From Streptomyces sp. NBC_00306 (GTDB taxonomy: Bacteria > Actinomycetota > Actinomycetes > Streptomycetales > Streptomycetaceae), in assembly GCF_036169555.1 (NCBI RefSeq), contig NZ_CP108032.1, positions 8,370,001-8,434,000 of the forward strand: a stretch of DNA of 64,000 nucleotides. The letters are read 5' to 3'. How positions within the stretch are numbered: the stretch's first letter is position 1; each line of letters opens with the position of its first letter. The translations under genes were made by a program, and so were the position numbers. Positions 1 to 8,302 of this stretch are shown here, piece by piece. Under the pieces are notes generated by a model. The model was not told the origin of the DNA. It was given only the letters and a program-made list of their open reading frames with translations, and ran no database searches.

Positions 1-2
1 GC

Positions 3-176
3 GGCGGCCAGCGCAAGAAGCTGTCCCGCGACGAACGGCAGAACAACGGTCCGCACCGCAACCTCGACCGCCAGGGTGCCGCCGACCAGAAGGCGGAGCT
101 GGTGCGCAAGATGCGCGAGAAGGCAGGCACAGCCGAGGGCGCCGGGCAGACGGGCGACAGCACCGCAGAGAGCTGA
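3..176 (+). CDS. Small basic hypothetical protein, C-terminal part
   Basis: Only the last 57 codons are present; the gene enters from the left edge. The frame reads GGQRKKLSRDERQNN near its start and QKAELVRKMREKAG further on, then stops with TGA at 174-176. The highly charged K/R/E/Q composition with a GGQRKKLSR segment resembles a short Streptomyces-specific family of unknown function (the DUF6243 type, from memory). The function is unknown. There is no membrane segment or Cys motif in the visible part. Confidence 0.6.
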   Translation, partial: GGQRKKLSRDERQNNGPHRNLDRQGAADQKAELVRKMREKAGTAEGAGQTGDSTAES

Positions 177-338
177 CGCACCGCCACCGCAGGGCGGCAC
201 CGCACGGGGCAGGGCCCGGACCGCGACACGTGGTCCGGGCCCCGCTGCCGTACCGGGCGCGGCCTGACACTGGGGCCGCACGAGTGACAGGCGAGGTTCT
301 CACTCCAGACCATCCTGCGGAGGGTTCCCGGCGTACCT

Positions 339-1811
339 GGGTATGCCCCAATGCCGTTGCGTTAGGGGCTTGTGGGTTGGGGTCTTGCGATGAGGACGGC
401 TTGGGGGCCGGTGCGGGTCGGCTGGGGCCAGTCACGGTGTCCAGTTCGCTTGAGGTGGTAGTTGGACATCTTGCGTTTCACGACGCGCGCCTGGCTGCGG
501 AGTCGTCTGACGGGCAGGAGCCGTTCCAGCAGGTCTTGTTCGAGCATCACCAGGGCTCTGACCAGGAGCTCAGGGGGAAAAGCTGCCCGGCGTGACGGTC
601 ACACTGCGCCGGGCAGAGCGCAAGGTTTCAGTGAAGGAGATCCGGTCGGGGTCCAGGTCTCGCGTGGCTGCCGTTCTCAGCATGAGTTCGCGCAGAGCAC
701 GGTGGACCAGAAGATGCGCCCAGATCTGCTGCCGGATGCCCTCGGGTGTTTTGCTGCTGAGTACAACGCGTGCGCCTCGTTGATGTGTCTTGATCTCGGC
801 GAAGACGGACTCGATCTCCCAGCGTTCGCGGTAGAGCGCCGCCAGTTGCCGGGCCGGATACCGTCGAGCGTTCAGAAGGGTGGTGACCAGGCGATAGTCG
901 CCCTCGCCGACCCGGTCCCTGAGCCGGTAGGCCAGAACACGGACCGCGACCGGCTCATGGCGCGCAGGGCCGCCACTCGCTCTGATGCGGGAGAGCCAGG
1001 ACCCGTCCCGGAACTGCGTGACGACAGGCAGGACGCGGTTGGCGGGCACTCGCCACAGCAGGTCAGCGCCGGTCGCGGTGAACGCCTGCCACAACGGCAC
1101 CCCGAGGAACTCGCGATCGGCCAGCACAAGTTGGCCCGGGCTGCAGGACCGGGGCAGGCGGCCGACCAGAGTGACTTCCCCGGTGCGGCAGCCGGCGAGT
1201 TCCGCGTCCAGAACTGCATGGCTGCCCACCTCCACCAAAGCAGCCATCCGCACCTGCGGAAACGCGCTTCTGCCCGCCCCGCGGCCACTGCCCGGACGTC
1301 CGAAGGCGGCCTCGTTAGCCTCACTGTCCTCGACGTCCCAGCACGTTCCATCAACCGCAAGCAGCCGCAAGCCTCGCCAGAACGCCCCGGGCGTCGCCTC
1401 GGTGGCCATCGGCTTCGCGGTCGTGGCGAACAGCACCCGCAGCGGTTCAGAGCCCAGCCGCTCACGGGCCCTGAACAGCGAGGACTTCGCCGGAACACGC
1501 CAGTTGCCCAGCAGCCCCACACCCCGTAGCCCCTCGACCAGGTGCCGCATCACTTCCAGATACGGAGCAGGCGAGAACAAAGCCAGCCCCAGCACGAAGT
1601 ACACCACCAACCGCGCGGGAAGCAGCCGTCGGCGCTGCTCAGAACGCCCGCACGCGGCCACCACCCGATCCACCAGGCCAGGCGGATACACCCAGGTCAA
1701 CAAACCCAGACCCGATAACTCACCCACACTCGCAGCCACCCGAACCACCCCCGGGATTCACTGCCAAGCAGACTACGCCCAAGGCAAAGGCAACGGCATT
1801 GGGGTATGCCC
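339..1811. mobile_element. IS4-family insertion sequence with terminal inverted repeats
   Basis: The ends at 339-360 and 1790-1811 form 22-bp inverted repeats with two mismatches; the inner 15 bases (CCCCAATGCCGTTGC) match perfectly. Immediately outside both ends lies ACCT (335-338 and 1812-1815), a possible 4-bp target duplication. The element holds one transposase on the minus strand and about 20 bp of non-coding DNA next to the left end. The tidy ends and target repeat suggest a fairly recent insertion. If only the inner 15 bp are the true repeat (346-1804), the flanking 4-bp repeat would instead be TATG. Confidence 0.85.
362..1748 (-). pseudogene. IS4-family DDE transposase, split by a +1 frameshift
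   Basis: The main frame (570-1748, 392 codons) has an N-terminal IS4-type domain, first and second catalytic aspartates in AVDGTCWDV and VLADREF, and the IS4 signature Y-x2-R-x3-E-x6-K seen as YRERWEIESVFAEIK. The frame closes at CCC TGA around 570-576. Moving one base forward there opens a further 70 or so codons down to 364, including VVKRKMSNYHLKR and HRDWPQP, the usual end of this family. The product is therefore either inactivated by one extra C in a run of five, or it relies on +1 slippage at CCC-TGA. Confidence 0.8.
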
Positions 1812-1876
1812 ACCTACAGCGGAGGCGCCTGCGGGGCGCTACCGCCACGTACAGCTGACGACAGCGCCCCCGAGGG

Positions 1877-2314
1877 TCAACGGCGGATGTTCACCGTGAC
1901 CCGGATGCCGCCTGCGGCACTCACGGCGCCGCCGATGATTCCGACAGCCGCAGCGGCTTGCGGTTCGCCGCTGAGGGCCAGTACGACCACAGCAACGATG
2001 GAGACCAAGCCGGTCACCGTCGTCAGCCAACCAAGAAGACGAACGTTGTGCGGGGTGTCGCTTGGGGTACGGTCAAGGGGCGTCAAGGCTTCCGATCTCC
2101 TCATGGTGGACGGGCGCCCGACGTCAGGCGAGAGGGAGATCCCGGCGAGGCCAGCCGTCGCAAGCAAGTGCCTCACCGTGGGTCTCCCTTCGTCGTTCCG
2201 AAGGGCTTCGGTGTTCAGCAACTCTAAGGCGCACCATTGACAGTCGGTGCGGGACGGGCGCAAGTCGCCCTCGTCGTAGGTGACTTGGCACATGTTCTTC
2301 ACGCCGTCTGCCAT
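1877..2314 (-). CDS. Hypothetical small membrane protein
   Basis: About 145 codons from an ATG at 2314 (an in-frame TTG lies at 2332). The first half is polar and contains C-x2-C (CQWCALELL) and a stretch rich in charged residues. The second half has two hydrophobic segments, LTTVTGLVSIVAVVVLAL and AAAAVGIIGGAVSAAGG, separated by a short loop, and then a basic end. That layout suggests a protein anchored by a C-terminal membrane hairpin. I do not recognise the family. No strong ribosome site precedes either start, so both the start and the reality of the gene are uncertain. It lies next to the right end of the IS4 element. Confidence 0.4.
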   Translation of the reverse strand: MADGVKNMCQVTYDEGDLRPSRTDCQWCALELLNTEALRNDEGRPTVRHLLATAGLAGISLSPDVGRPSTMRRSEALTPLDRTPSDTPHNVRLLGWLTTVTGLVSIVAVVVLALSGEPQAAAAVGIIGGAVSAAGGIRVTVNIRR

Positions 2315-2560
2315 AGCGCGCGATGCTGACAAATGAATGATCTTGGAATGCGCAGGTCAGACGTGTGACCTTCAATGCGACGTTTCACGACCATCATGAG
2401 CCTTCACGTGGGACTCACGGCAGGAACGGAAGCTGGAGGCGACGTGACGAGCTCGGACCCTTCGCTGATGGCATAGGCAATCTGTCCGTTTCAAGTGCAG
2501 TTCAAGTGCCGGATCTGCTGGCAAAGCGCTCCGCGAAGATCAACCCTGACCCCAAGATGG

Positions 2561-2593
2561 AAGGGCCCGGATCCGTAGTGGATCCGGGCCCTT
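2561..2593 (-). terminator. Rho-independent-like terminator of the tRNA gene
   Basis: A perfect 14-bp stem (2561-2574 with 2580-2593, beginning AAGGGCCCGGATCC) with a 5-base loop lies 9 bp beyond the 3' end of the minus-strand tRNA. On the minus strand it is followed by TTCCATCTT. Position and symmetry fit a terminator for the tRNA transcript. Confidence 0.8.
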
Positions 2594-2601
2594 CTGAGCA
2601 G

Positions 2602-2675
2602 TAGCGGGGACAGGATTTGAACCTGCGACCTCTGGGTTATGAGCCCAGCGAGCTACCGAGCTGCTCCACCCCGCG
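2602..2675 (-). tRNA. Initiator tRNA-fMet (anticodon CAT)
   Basis: The minus strand reads CGCGGGG at the 5' end and closes with CCCCGCTA. The anticodon loop CTCATAA is flanked by a stem CTGGG/CCCAG, which gives the three consecutive G-C pairs typical of initiator tRNA. The T arm contains GGTTCAAATCC. Position 1 (C) faces a T at position 72, so the first acceptor pair is mismatched, another initiator hallmark. CCA is not encoded (the next bases are CT), as is common in Streptomyces. Confidence 0.93.
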
Positions 2676-2786
2676 TCGGTAGACCTCACCCTAAGCCACT
2701 GGCGGGGCCGCCGCTGCCGGCCCCGCTACAGAACACCTTGCGCACCTCCTGACGGCCCTCAAGCATCTGGCTTTCACCGATCCACA

Positions 2787-2820
2787 GGCACGCTCCGTCG
2801 CCGCGGCGACGGAGCGTGCC
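2787..2820. terminator. Long perfect palindrome, probable terminator
   Basis: Bases 2787-2803 pair exactly with 2804-2820, a 34-bp palindrome centred on GCCGCGGC. As RNA it would form a hairpin of about 15 bp on either strand. It lies downstream of the minus-strand GNAT gene (3088-3591) and upstream of the tRNA, so it most likely ends transcripts between them. No clear U tract follows, which is common for Streptomyces terminators. Between it and the GNAT gene (2821-3087) I see no convincing gene. Confidence 0.6.
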
Positions 2821-3087
2821 TCCCGGCAGGTGCTCCGGTCGGCAGAGGTGGCCCGCATGAAGGTTCGGCGGTCCCCAAGCCTTGCTGACGTTGCCGCAGG
2901 AGAACATCGCCTCTTGAAGGCCCGTGTCGTGCGAGAACTTGTCGCACCAGAGCTCTGCCGGTCTTCCAGCGCTGGCTCTGGTCACGCACTCCGTGGCCCC
3001 TGTGACATGGGTGCTGGCTTTCAGCCCGCGGCGGCCGGCCCTGCGCAGTGGCCGCGGAGGACCGGTGGCCGGGTCGAGCGTGCGGGG

Positions 3088-3591
3088 TCAGAGCTCCTTG
3101 CGCATACAGGCGCGCGGCCACCTGTCCAGGCCGTGTGCGGCCTCCGCTGCCCTGATCTCGCGGAGGCCGGGCGTCAGCACCGCCTCCGGCACCAGCCGGA
3201 ATCCGAGCTTCTCGTAATACGGCCCGTTCCACACCACTTCGGTGAAGGTGGTGAGGGTCAGGGCCGGCGCTCCCTGCGCCGTGGCCCAGGCCCCGGCGTG
3301 CTCGATGAGGGCCTTCCCGATTCTCCTCCCGGCATGGTCGGGGTGTACGGACACTTGCTCGACATGTCCGTTGCCGTCCACCAACTCTGCGATCAGGTAG
3401 GCGACGGGCAGGTCGTCGTCCTCCGCCCACACCCAGGCGCGGCCGTCCTGTGCGTACGAGCCGAGGACCGTGAGCGACGGCGGTTCGTCCTCGGCGATCG
3501 CGGCCATGCCGATGTCGGCGAAGCACTTCCCCGCGGCGCGCTCGACGTCCTGAAGCTGCGTCAGCTCCGTCGCTCTGGCTAACCGGATCAC
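3088..3591 (-). CDS. GNAT-family N-acetyltransferase
   Basis: A protein of 167 residues, the usual size for a single-domain GNAT acetyltransferase that moves an acetyl group from acetyl-CoA to an amine. The acetyl-CoA binding segment is visible around residues 80-100 as VSVHPDHAGRRIGKALIEHA, matching the family pattern R/Q-x2-G-x-G/A after the beta-4 strand. The C-terminal YYEKLGFRLV strand-turn is also typical of GNATs. The start is the ATG at 3591, after MIRLARATEL. The substrate cannot be told from the sequence. It stands alone on the minus strand, divergent from the lux-like cluster. Confidence 0.85.
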   Translation of the reverse strand: MIRLARATELTQLQDVERAAGKCFADIGMAAIAEDEPPSLTVLGSYAQDGRAWVWAEDDDLPVAYLIAELVDGNGHVEQVSVHPDHAGRRIGKALIEHAGAWATAQGAPALTLTTFTEVVWNGPYYEKLGFRLVPEAVLTPGLREIRAAEAAHGLDRWPRACMRKEL

Positions 3592-3856
3592 GGCTCTCCT
3601 TCGTCCTGTTCAGGTGGTCGTGGGAGGCAGGGTACCCAACGCCCGTGGGCGGGCCCGCCGTGTCAGCATGTCAGCTCTTAGACAGTGGACAAAAAAGTCG
3701 TGGCCGAGCCTGTGCGGAGCGTTGCTGCTGTGCTTCACTTCTTCCAGACCTGAATCCGGGGAAGTGTTGGGGGGCTTTTCATGTCTGTGGTCACTGCCGA
3801 GGTGCCCTGATGTCATAGGGGTCTGCCGGACGGGGACGTCAGTCGTTCACGCGGGT

Positions 3857-4045
3857 GCGGACGGATCGCATTCCTTTTCCGCACTCGGTGCATGCCTGTG
3901 CCCGAAAACAGTGAAGTCGGCGCGCGAGCGGATCGTGCATCTGTGATCCGCCGGACAGGCCTACGACAAACATGGGGAAGTTGCCGTGCGGGCGGATCGT
4001 GTCTTCGGTCCGCTCAACAGGCCTACGACAAATCGGGAATGGGTT
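3857..4045 (+). repeat. Three imperfect tandem copies of the leader upstream of the desaturase gene
   Basis: Three related units of about 60-65 bp lie head to tail at roughly 3857-3922, 3923-3985 and 3986-4045. The second and third share GCGGATCGTG and the 16 bases ACAGGCCTACGACAAA. In each of these two, GCGGATC is followed after 8-10 bases by an inverted copy (3928-3934 with 3945-3951; 3992-3998 with 4007-4013), so each can fold into a hairpin. Both also end with a purine-rich ribosome site and a start-like codon (GTG 3986, ATG 4046), which are in frame with each other. The first unit is degenerate. This looks like a duplicated 5' leader or operator. The rest of 3592-3856 shows no gene. Confidence 0.6.
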
Positions 4046-5047
4046 ATGGAGCCAGCAAGAGGTGAGACCCGGGGGAGAGGGAATCCCGGGTCCCCGCACT
4101 TACCGTCGATCGTCTCCGAAGACGGCGTGCGGTGGGTCGACTACCGCAAGACGTTACGTCCGCGCTTCGGGATCGTGTGGCGCGACATCGGTCTGTGCTA
4201 TCTGTTCCTGGCCTTCGGCGTGCTCGTCCTCGCGCCGGCACCGACGTCGTGGCCCGTCTGGGCGGATGTTGTGCTGGTCGCGGCCGCAGCTTGCTGGACC
4301 GGCTTCTGGCTGCACTCGCTGTTCCTGTTCGGGCACGAGGCGGCGCACACCAACCTGGCACCGCGCCGCAAGACCAACGACAGGCTGGGCGACTGGTTCG
4401 TGTGGATCCTCTACGGGTCCACCACCGTCAACTACCGCTACACGCACATGGCCCACCATGCGCATCTGGGCGACCACGAAGACACGGAGACCACGTATCA
4501 CCTGTGCCTTTCCGTGCTGAACATGCTCAAGGCGGTCACCGGCATCCATGTGCTGGAGGTCCTGCTGCGCAAGCGGAGCCTGAGTCAGCCGCGCAAGAAG
4601 TCCAGCCGTACGTCCAGCGGACTGCTGGCGTCGGTGCGCTCGTTCGCCTTGCACGCGTCGATCCTGGCCGCTCTCGTCGTCACAGGTTCGTACCTCGCCG
4701 CGCTGACGTGGATTATCGCCGTCGGAGCCGTCTTCCCGCTCCTCGCGACCGTGCGGACGGTCGTCGAACACCGCCACCTCGACGCCCCGTGCGACGTCGA
4801 CTTCTCGGTGGAGTTGCACGGACCGGTGAACCGCATGTTCGGTACGGGGCCGGTGTCGCGCACCTTCGGCTCGGCGGGCTTCAACCAGCATCTGCTGCAT
4901 CACTGGGACCCGGCGATTTCCTACACCCGCTTCCCGGAGATGGCGCTGTTCTTCTCGCGTACCCCGCTTGCCGCGGACATGGAGGCAAGCCGCACCGGAT
5001 ATGGCGCGGCCGTCAGGACGCTGATAACGGAGGCTCGTCGTGGCTGA
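4046..5047 (+). CDS. Membrane fatty-acid desaturase
   Basis: A di-iron membrane desaturase or hydroxylase of 333 residues. The three histidine boxes are HEAAH (in SLFLFGHEAAHTN), HMAHH, and HLLHH (in NQHLLHHWDP), with an additional EHRH. Hydrophobic segments before the first box and between the second and third boxes fit a four-helix membrane topology. It probably introduces a double bond into, or hydroxylates, a fatty chain. First gene of the long cluster; it overlaps the next gene by 8 bp. A GTG at 3986 in the same frame has a better ribosome site (GGGGAAG, 5 bases away) and would add 20 residues encoded by the leader repeat. I prefer ATG 4046 because the extension is unlike a desaturase, but both are possible. 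Confidence 0.88.
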   Translation: MEPARGETRGRGNPGSPHLPSIVSEDGVRWVDYRKTLRPRFGIVWRDIGLCYLFLAFGVLVLAPAPTSWPVWADVVLVAAAACWTGFWLHSLFLFGHEAAHTNLAPRRKTNDRLGDWFVWILYGSTTVNYRYTHMAHHAHLGDHEDTETTYHLCLSVLNMLKAVTGIHVLEVLLRKRSLSQPRKKSSRTSSGLLASVRSFALHASILAALVVTGSYLAALTWIIAVGAVFPLLATVRTVVEHRHLDAPCDVDFSVELHGPVNRMFGTGPVSRTFGSAGFNQHLLHHWDPAISYTRFPEMALFFSRTPLAADMEASRTGYGAAVRTLITEARRG

Positions 5048-5975
5048 GACATTGATGGCCTGCCCCATATGCGGGGAGACCGCGGTCGAGTTGTTCGCCA
5101 AGGCGTACGACAAGGAGTACTTCTCCAGCGACGAGGAGTACCGCTACGCGCTCTGTCCGTCGTGTACCGCCGTCTATCTGGATTCGCCGCCGGTGGACCG
5201 CCTCGATTTCATCTACCCCGCCAACTACTATTCCTATGGCGGAATCGGAGAGTCCACCACTTTCACCGAGCGCATCAAGGCGCAGCTCGACGGCCGCATG
5301 CTGTCGAAGGTGTTGAAGGGAATTCCCGGCGAGAAGCTGAGAGTCCTCGACGTCGGCGGCGGGTCCGGCTGGCTGCTCACCAATGTGCGCCGGGTGGACG
5401 ACCGTGTGGTGGAGACCCACGAGGTCGACCTGCAGGCGGCGGCCGCGCCGCTTGCCGAGGCGGCGGGCCATGTCTACCACTGCATGCCCATCGAGGAGTT
5501 CACCTCCGACGAGCCGTTCGACCTGATCCTGATGATGAGCATCATCGAGCACGTGCCTGACCCGCGGAAGGTCATGGCCACCATGTCGGGACTCCTGTCG
5601 GAGAACGGCGTGCTCCTGATGAAGACGCCGAACACCGCCACTGTCGACGCCCGCCTCTTCCGGCACCGCAACTGGGGCGGGCTGCACTGCCCCCGGCACT
5701 TCGTGCTGTTCACCGAGCCCGGCCTCGCCCGGCTCGGCTCCCAGGTGGGCCTGACCAAGGTGGACAGCTACTACACGCAGGGCGCGCCCCAGTGGGCGAT
5801 CAGTGTCATGGCGTGGCTGAGTGACCGGGGCTGGATCAAGGTCAGCCGGGAGAAGCCGGCCTATATGAACCGGGTGTACGAGCCGCTGACCGCCTTCTTC
5901 GCCGGAGTGGACTTCCTGCGCGCCCGGTTCGCCCCCACCGCCCAGATGATGATCAGTTTCAAGCGGGCCCGCTGA
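5040..5975 (+). CDS. SAM-dependent methyltransferase with N-terminal zinc-binding segment
   Basis: A class I methyltransferase of 311 residues starting at GTG 5040. Residues 8-50 carry two C-x2-C pairs (CPIC and CPSC), a rubredoxin-like zinc site often found at the head of sugar or small-molecule methyltransferases. The SAM-binding motif I is LDVGGGSGWLL near residue 103, and motif IV is seen as FDLILMMSIIEHVPDP. The NWGGLHCPRHFVLF segment is typical of Methyltransf_23 relatives acting in polysaccharide or glycoside pathways. It sits between the desaturase and a glycosyltransferase, with one-base overlap to the next gene. The substrate is not determinable. Confidence 0.85.
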   Translation: MAETLMACPICGETAVELFAKAYDKEYFSSDEEYRYALCPSCTAVYLDSPPVDRLDFIYPANYYSYGGIGESTTFTERIKAQLDGRMLSKVLKGIPGEKLRVLDVGGGSGWLLTNVRRVDDRVVETHEVDLQAAAAPLAEAAGHVYHCMPIEEFTSDEPFDLILMMSIIEHVPDPRKVMATMSGLLSENGVLLMKTPNTATVDARLFRHRNWGGLHCPRHFVLFTEPGLARLGSQVGLTKVDSYYTQGAPQWAISVMAWLSDRGWIKVSREKPAYMNRVYEPLTAFFAGVDFLRARFAPTAQMMISFKRAR

Positions 5976-6955
5976 TGGCGGAGAGCGTCAGAAACGACCA
6001 CGACCCTAGGGAAGCCATGAGCCGGACACTCGACGAGCAGCTGACCGACACCGCCGACGGCGTGGACCTCAGCTTCGTCATCCCCATGTACAACGAGGAG
6101 GACATCGCCAGGGAGGCCGTGGAGCGGGCGGTGAAGGTCGGCAAGAACTGGGGCCGCTCCTTCGAGGTGCTCGCGGTGGACGATGGCAGCACGGACTCCA
6201 CCGCCCGTGTTCTGGCCGAACTGCGCGCCACGACGCCGGAGTTCCGGTGGGTGCAGCTTCGCCCCAACTGCGGACAGCCCGCGTCCAGCAAGGCGGGCAT
6301 GATCGCCGCGCGCGGAGCGATGGTGTGTGTTCTCGATGCCGACATGCAGACGCCCCCCGAGGTGGTGGCGCAACTGGTCGCGGCTCTCGAACAGTCGGGC
6401 CCCGAGGTCGCCGCGGTGTTCGGTGTGACCTCCACCCGCAAGCGTGACGATCCCACCCGGCTGCTGGTGGGCCAGGCGGTGTTCTACTTCCTGGAGACCC
6501 GGTTCGGCAGGCACCCGATTCCGCACGGTGCCAGTTCGTTCTTCGTGATGCGCCAGGACGTCGCCCGTCGGCTGGGCAACCTGACGTTCACCAAGGGCAA
6601 CGTCGGCGCGATCATGGCCGCGCTGGGTCTCGAGATGAGCACGGTGACGTACGTCAAGCCCAAGAGCTACCGGGACGACTCCCGACTGGGCCTGCGCGGC
6701 CACGTCGAGGAAGCGGTGGGTTCGCTGGCCCTGACCGGGGTGCTGAGCCGCTTCGGCCTGGTGGGCGGGGCGCTCGCCGGCCTGGCCGGAATCCGCACCG
6801 GATCGCGCGTCGTGCGAACGGCCGCTGCGGTGACGGCGGCGGTGTCGCTGGGGTCGGTGGCCGCGGCCGCGCGGTTCAACGAGCGCTCACTGCGGGTGGC
6901 CACCAAGGCTCTGCCGATCTTCGAAGGCGAAGCGGCGGGTCCCGAGCAGATCTGA
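5975..6955 (+). CDS. Family 2 glycosyltransferase (polyprenol-phosphate type)
   Basis: The 326-residue protein has the GT-A fold start FVIPMYNEED, the nucleotide-binding VDDGSTD, and the metal-binding DADMQTPPE (a DxD-like DAD). This order matches DPM1/ArnC-like GT2 enzymes that transfer a sugar from an NDP-sugar, often to a lipid phosphate. The C-terminal third has two weakly hydrophobic Ala/Gly/Val-rich stretches that could associate with the membrane, but no strong helices. The start ATG overlaps the preceding stop (TGATG). It is followed by a 96-bp gap, one of the few in this cluster. Confidence 0.87.
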   Translation: MAESVRNDHDPREAMSRTLDEQLTDTADGVDLSFVIPMYNEEDIAREAVERAVKVGKNWGRSFEVLAVDDGSTDSTARVLAELRATTPEFRWVQLRPNCGQPASSKAGMIAARGAMVCVLDADMQTPPEVVAQLVAALEQSGPEVAAVFGVTSTRKRDDPTRLLVGQAVFYFLETRFGRHPIPHGASSFFVMRQDVARRLGNLTFTKGNVGAIMAALGLEMSTVTYVKPKSYRDDSRLGLRGHVEEAVGSLALTGVLSRFGLVGGALAGLAGIRTGSRVVRTAAAVTAAVSLGSVAAAARFNERSLRVATKALPIFEGEAAGPEQI

Positions 6956-7051
6956 ACACCAGTTCCATCCATCCTTCCATCATCGGACACTGCCGTCGGC
7001 ATGTCCTGGTCCGAGTGCTGCCACAACGGCTTACGACGAAAGGAGGGGAAC

Positions 7052-8302
7052 GTGCGAGTCGCGGCTATCGGGCAGGGATACGTGGGTTTGCCGCTTTCCA
7101 TCGCCATCGCGTCCTCCGGTCACACCCTGTACGCGGTCGAGATCGATCCGGTCCGGTTCGCGTCACTGCGGGCGTGCCGGTCGTACATCGTCGACGTCAC
7201 CGATGAGGAACTGCGCAGGGAGACCCAGAGCGAACGCTATGTACCAGTGTCCAACCTGGCCGAGGTGCCGGAGGTCGATGTCTATCTGATCTCCACGCCC
7301 ACTCCGCTCACCGAGGACAAGACACCCGATCTGACCTACGTGGACAGGGCGTTGGCGCAGATAGCCGCCGTTGCCGGGCCGGGTGCGCTGATCGTGATCG
7401 AGTCGACGGTCTACCCCGGTGCACTGCGCCGGCACATCGCGCCCCTCTTCGAGCAGCTCTCCGGCCTCACGTCGGGCGTGGACGTGTTCTTCGCCTACAG
7501 CCCGGACCGGGTCGACCCCGGCCGCGAGGGCGCGCTCGGCGACGTACCCAAGCTGGTGTCCGGGCTCGGCGACAAGGCGCTCGAAGCGATCCGGAGCTTC
7601 TACGGCACGGTCTTCAAGGAGGTCGTGCCGGTCTCCAGCTGCGAGGTCGCGGAGTTCACCAAGCTGCTGGAGAACACCTTCCGCTATCTGAACATCGCCT
7701 ACGTCAACGAGCTGAGCAAGGCGACGTCGGAGATGAACATCAGCCTGCGCGAGGTGATCTCCGCCGCGTCGACCAAGCCGTTCGGGTTCATGCCCTTCCA
7801 CCACGGTCCCGGCGTCGGCGGGCACTGCCTGCCCAACAACGTGCACTATCTCAACCACGCGCTGAACTCGGCGGGACACAAGAGCGCACTTCTCCACGCG
7901 GCGGCCGAGATCAACGAATCGATGCCACGCCATGTGATGCAGCGGCTGTCCGCGTCGCTGGAGCAGCAGGGCAAGACCCTGGACGGCGCGACCGTGCTCA
8001 TCCTCGGCGTCGCCTTCAAGTCAGGCGTTGCCGACTCGCGCAACTCGCCCGCGTTCGCCATCGGCGCTGAACTCGTCAGCATGGGCACCACGGTCAAGAT
8101 CACCGACCCGTGGCTGGGCATCGACATGGACGCAGCCTCTTTCACCGCCGTCGAACTCACCGCGGCCGAGTGCCGCGCGGCCGACGCCGTGCTGCTGGTC
8201 ACCGACCACGAGGAGATCGACTACGAGACGGTGCTCGCCTCGGCGAACCTGATCTTCGACTGCCGAGGCATGCTCAACGCGGCGGAGGTCGAGCAGTTGT
8301 GA
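7052..8302 (+). CDS. NDP-sugar (UDP-glucose/UDP-ManNAc type) dehydrogenase
   Basis: The start is GTG 7052, with a strong AGGAGGGGA ribosome site at 7041-7049, giving 416 residues. The N-terminal Rossmann motif is GQGYVGLP (residues 7-14), and the STPTPL turn follows at about 81. The catalytic cysteine is Cys259 in GVGGHCLPNN. The C-terminal domain holds ILGVAFKSGVADSRNSP, the usual NDP-binding segment. These enzymes oxidise C6 of an NDP-sugar twice to the uronic acid. The sequence resembles the UDP-N-acetylmannosaminuronate branch more than UDP-glucose dehydrogenase, but that is a judgement. It shares GTGA with the next start. Confidence 0.9.
   Translation: MRVAAIGQGYVGLPLSIAIASSGHTLYAVEIDPVRFASLRACRSYIVDVTDEELRRETQSERYVPVSNLAEVPEVDVYLISTPTPLTEDKTPDLTYVDRALAQIAAVAGPGALIVIESTVYPGALRRHIAPLFEQLSGLTSGVDVFFAYSPDRVDPGREGALGDVPKLVSGLGDKALEAIRSFYGTVFKEVVPVSSCEVAEFTKLLENTFRYLNIAYVNELSKATSEMNISLREVISAASTKPFGFMPFHHGPGVGGHCLPNNVHYLNHALNSAGHKSALLHAAAEINESMPRHVMQRLSASLEQQGKTLDGATVLILGVAFKSGVADSRNSPAFAIGAELVSMGTTVKITDPWLGIDMDAASFTAVELTAAECRAADAVLLVTDHEEIDYETVLASANLIFDCRGMLNAAEVEQL

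Noticed and set aside
2686..2985. Minus-strand frame of 99 codons with ELWCDKFSHD and CGNVSKAW
   Set aside because: It contains the terminator palindrome within its coding sequence and has no recognised motif or good ribosome site, so I regard it as chance.
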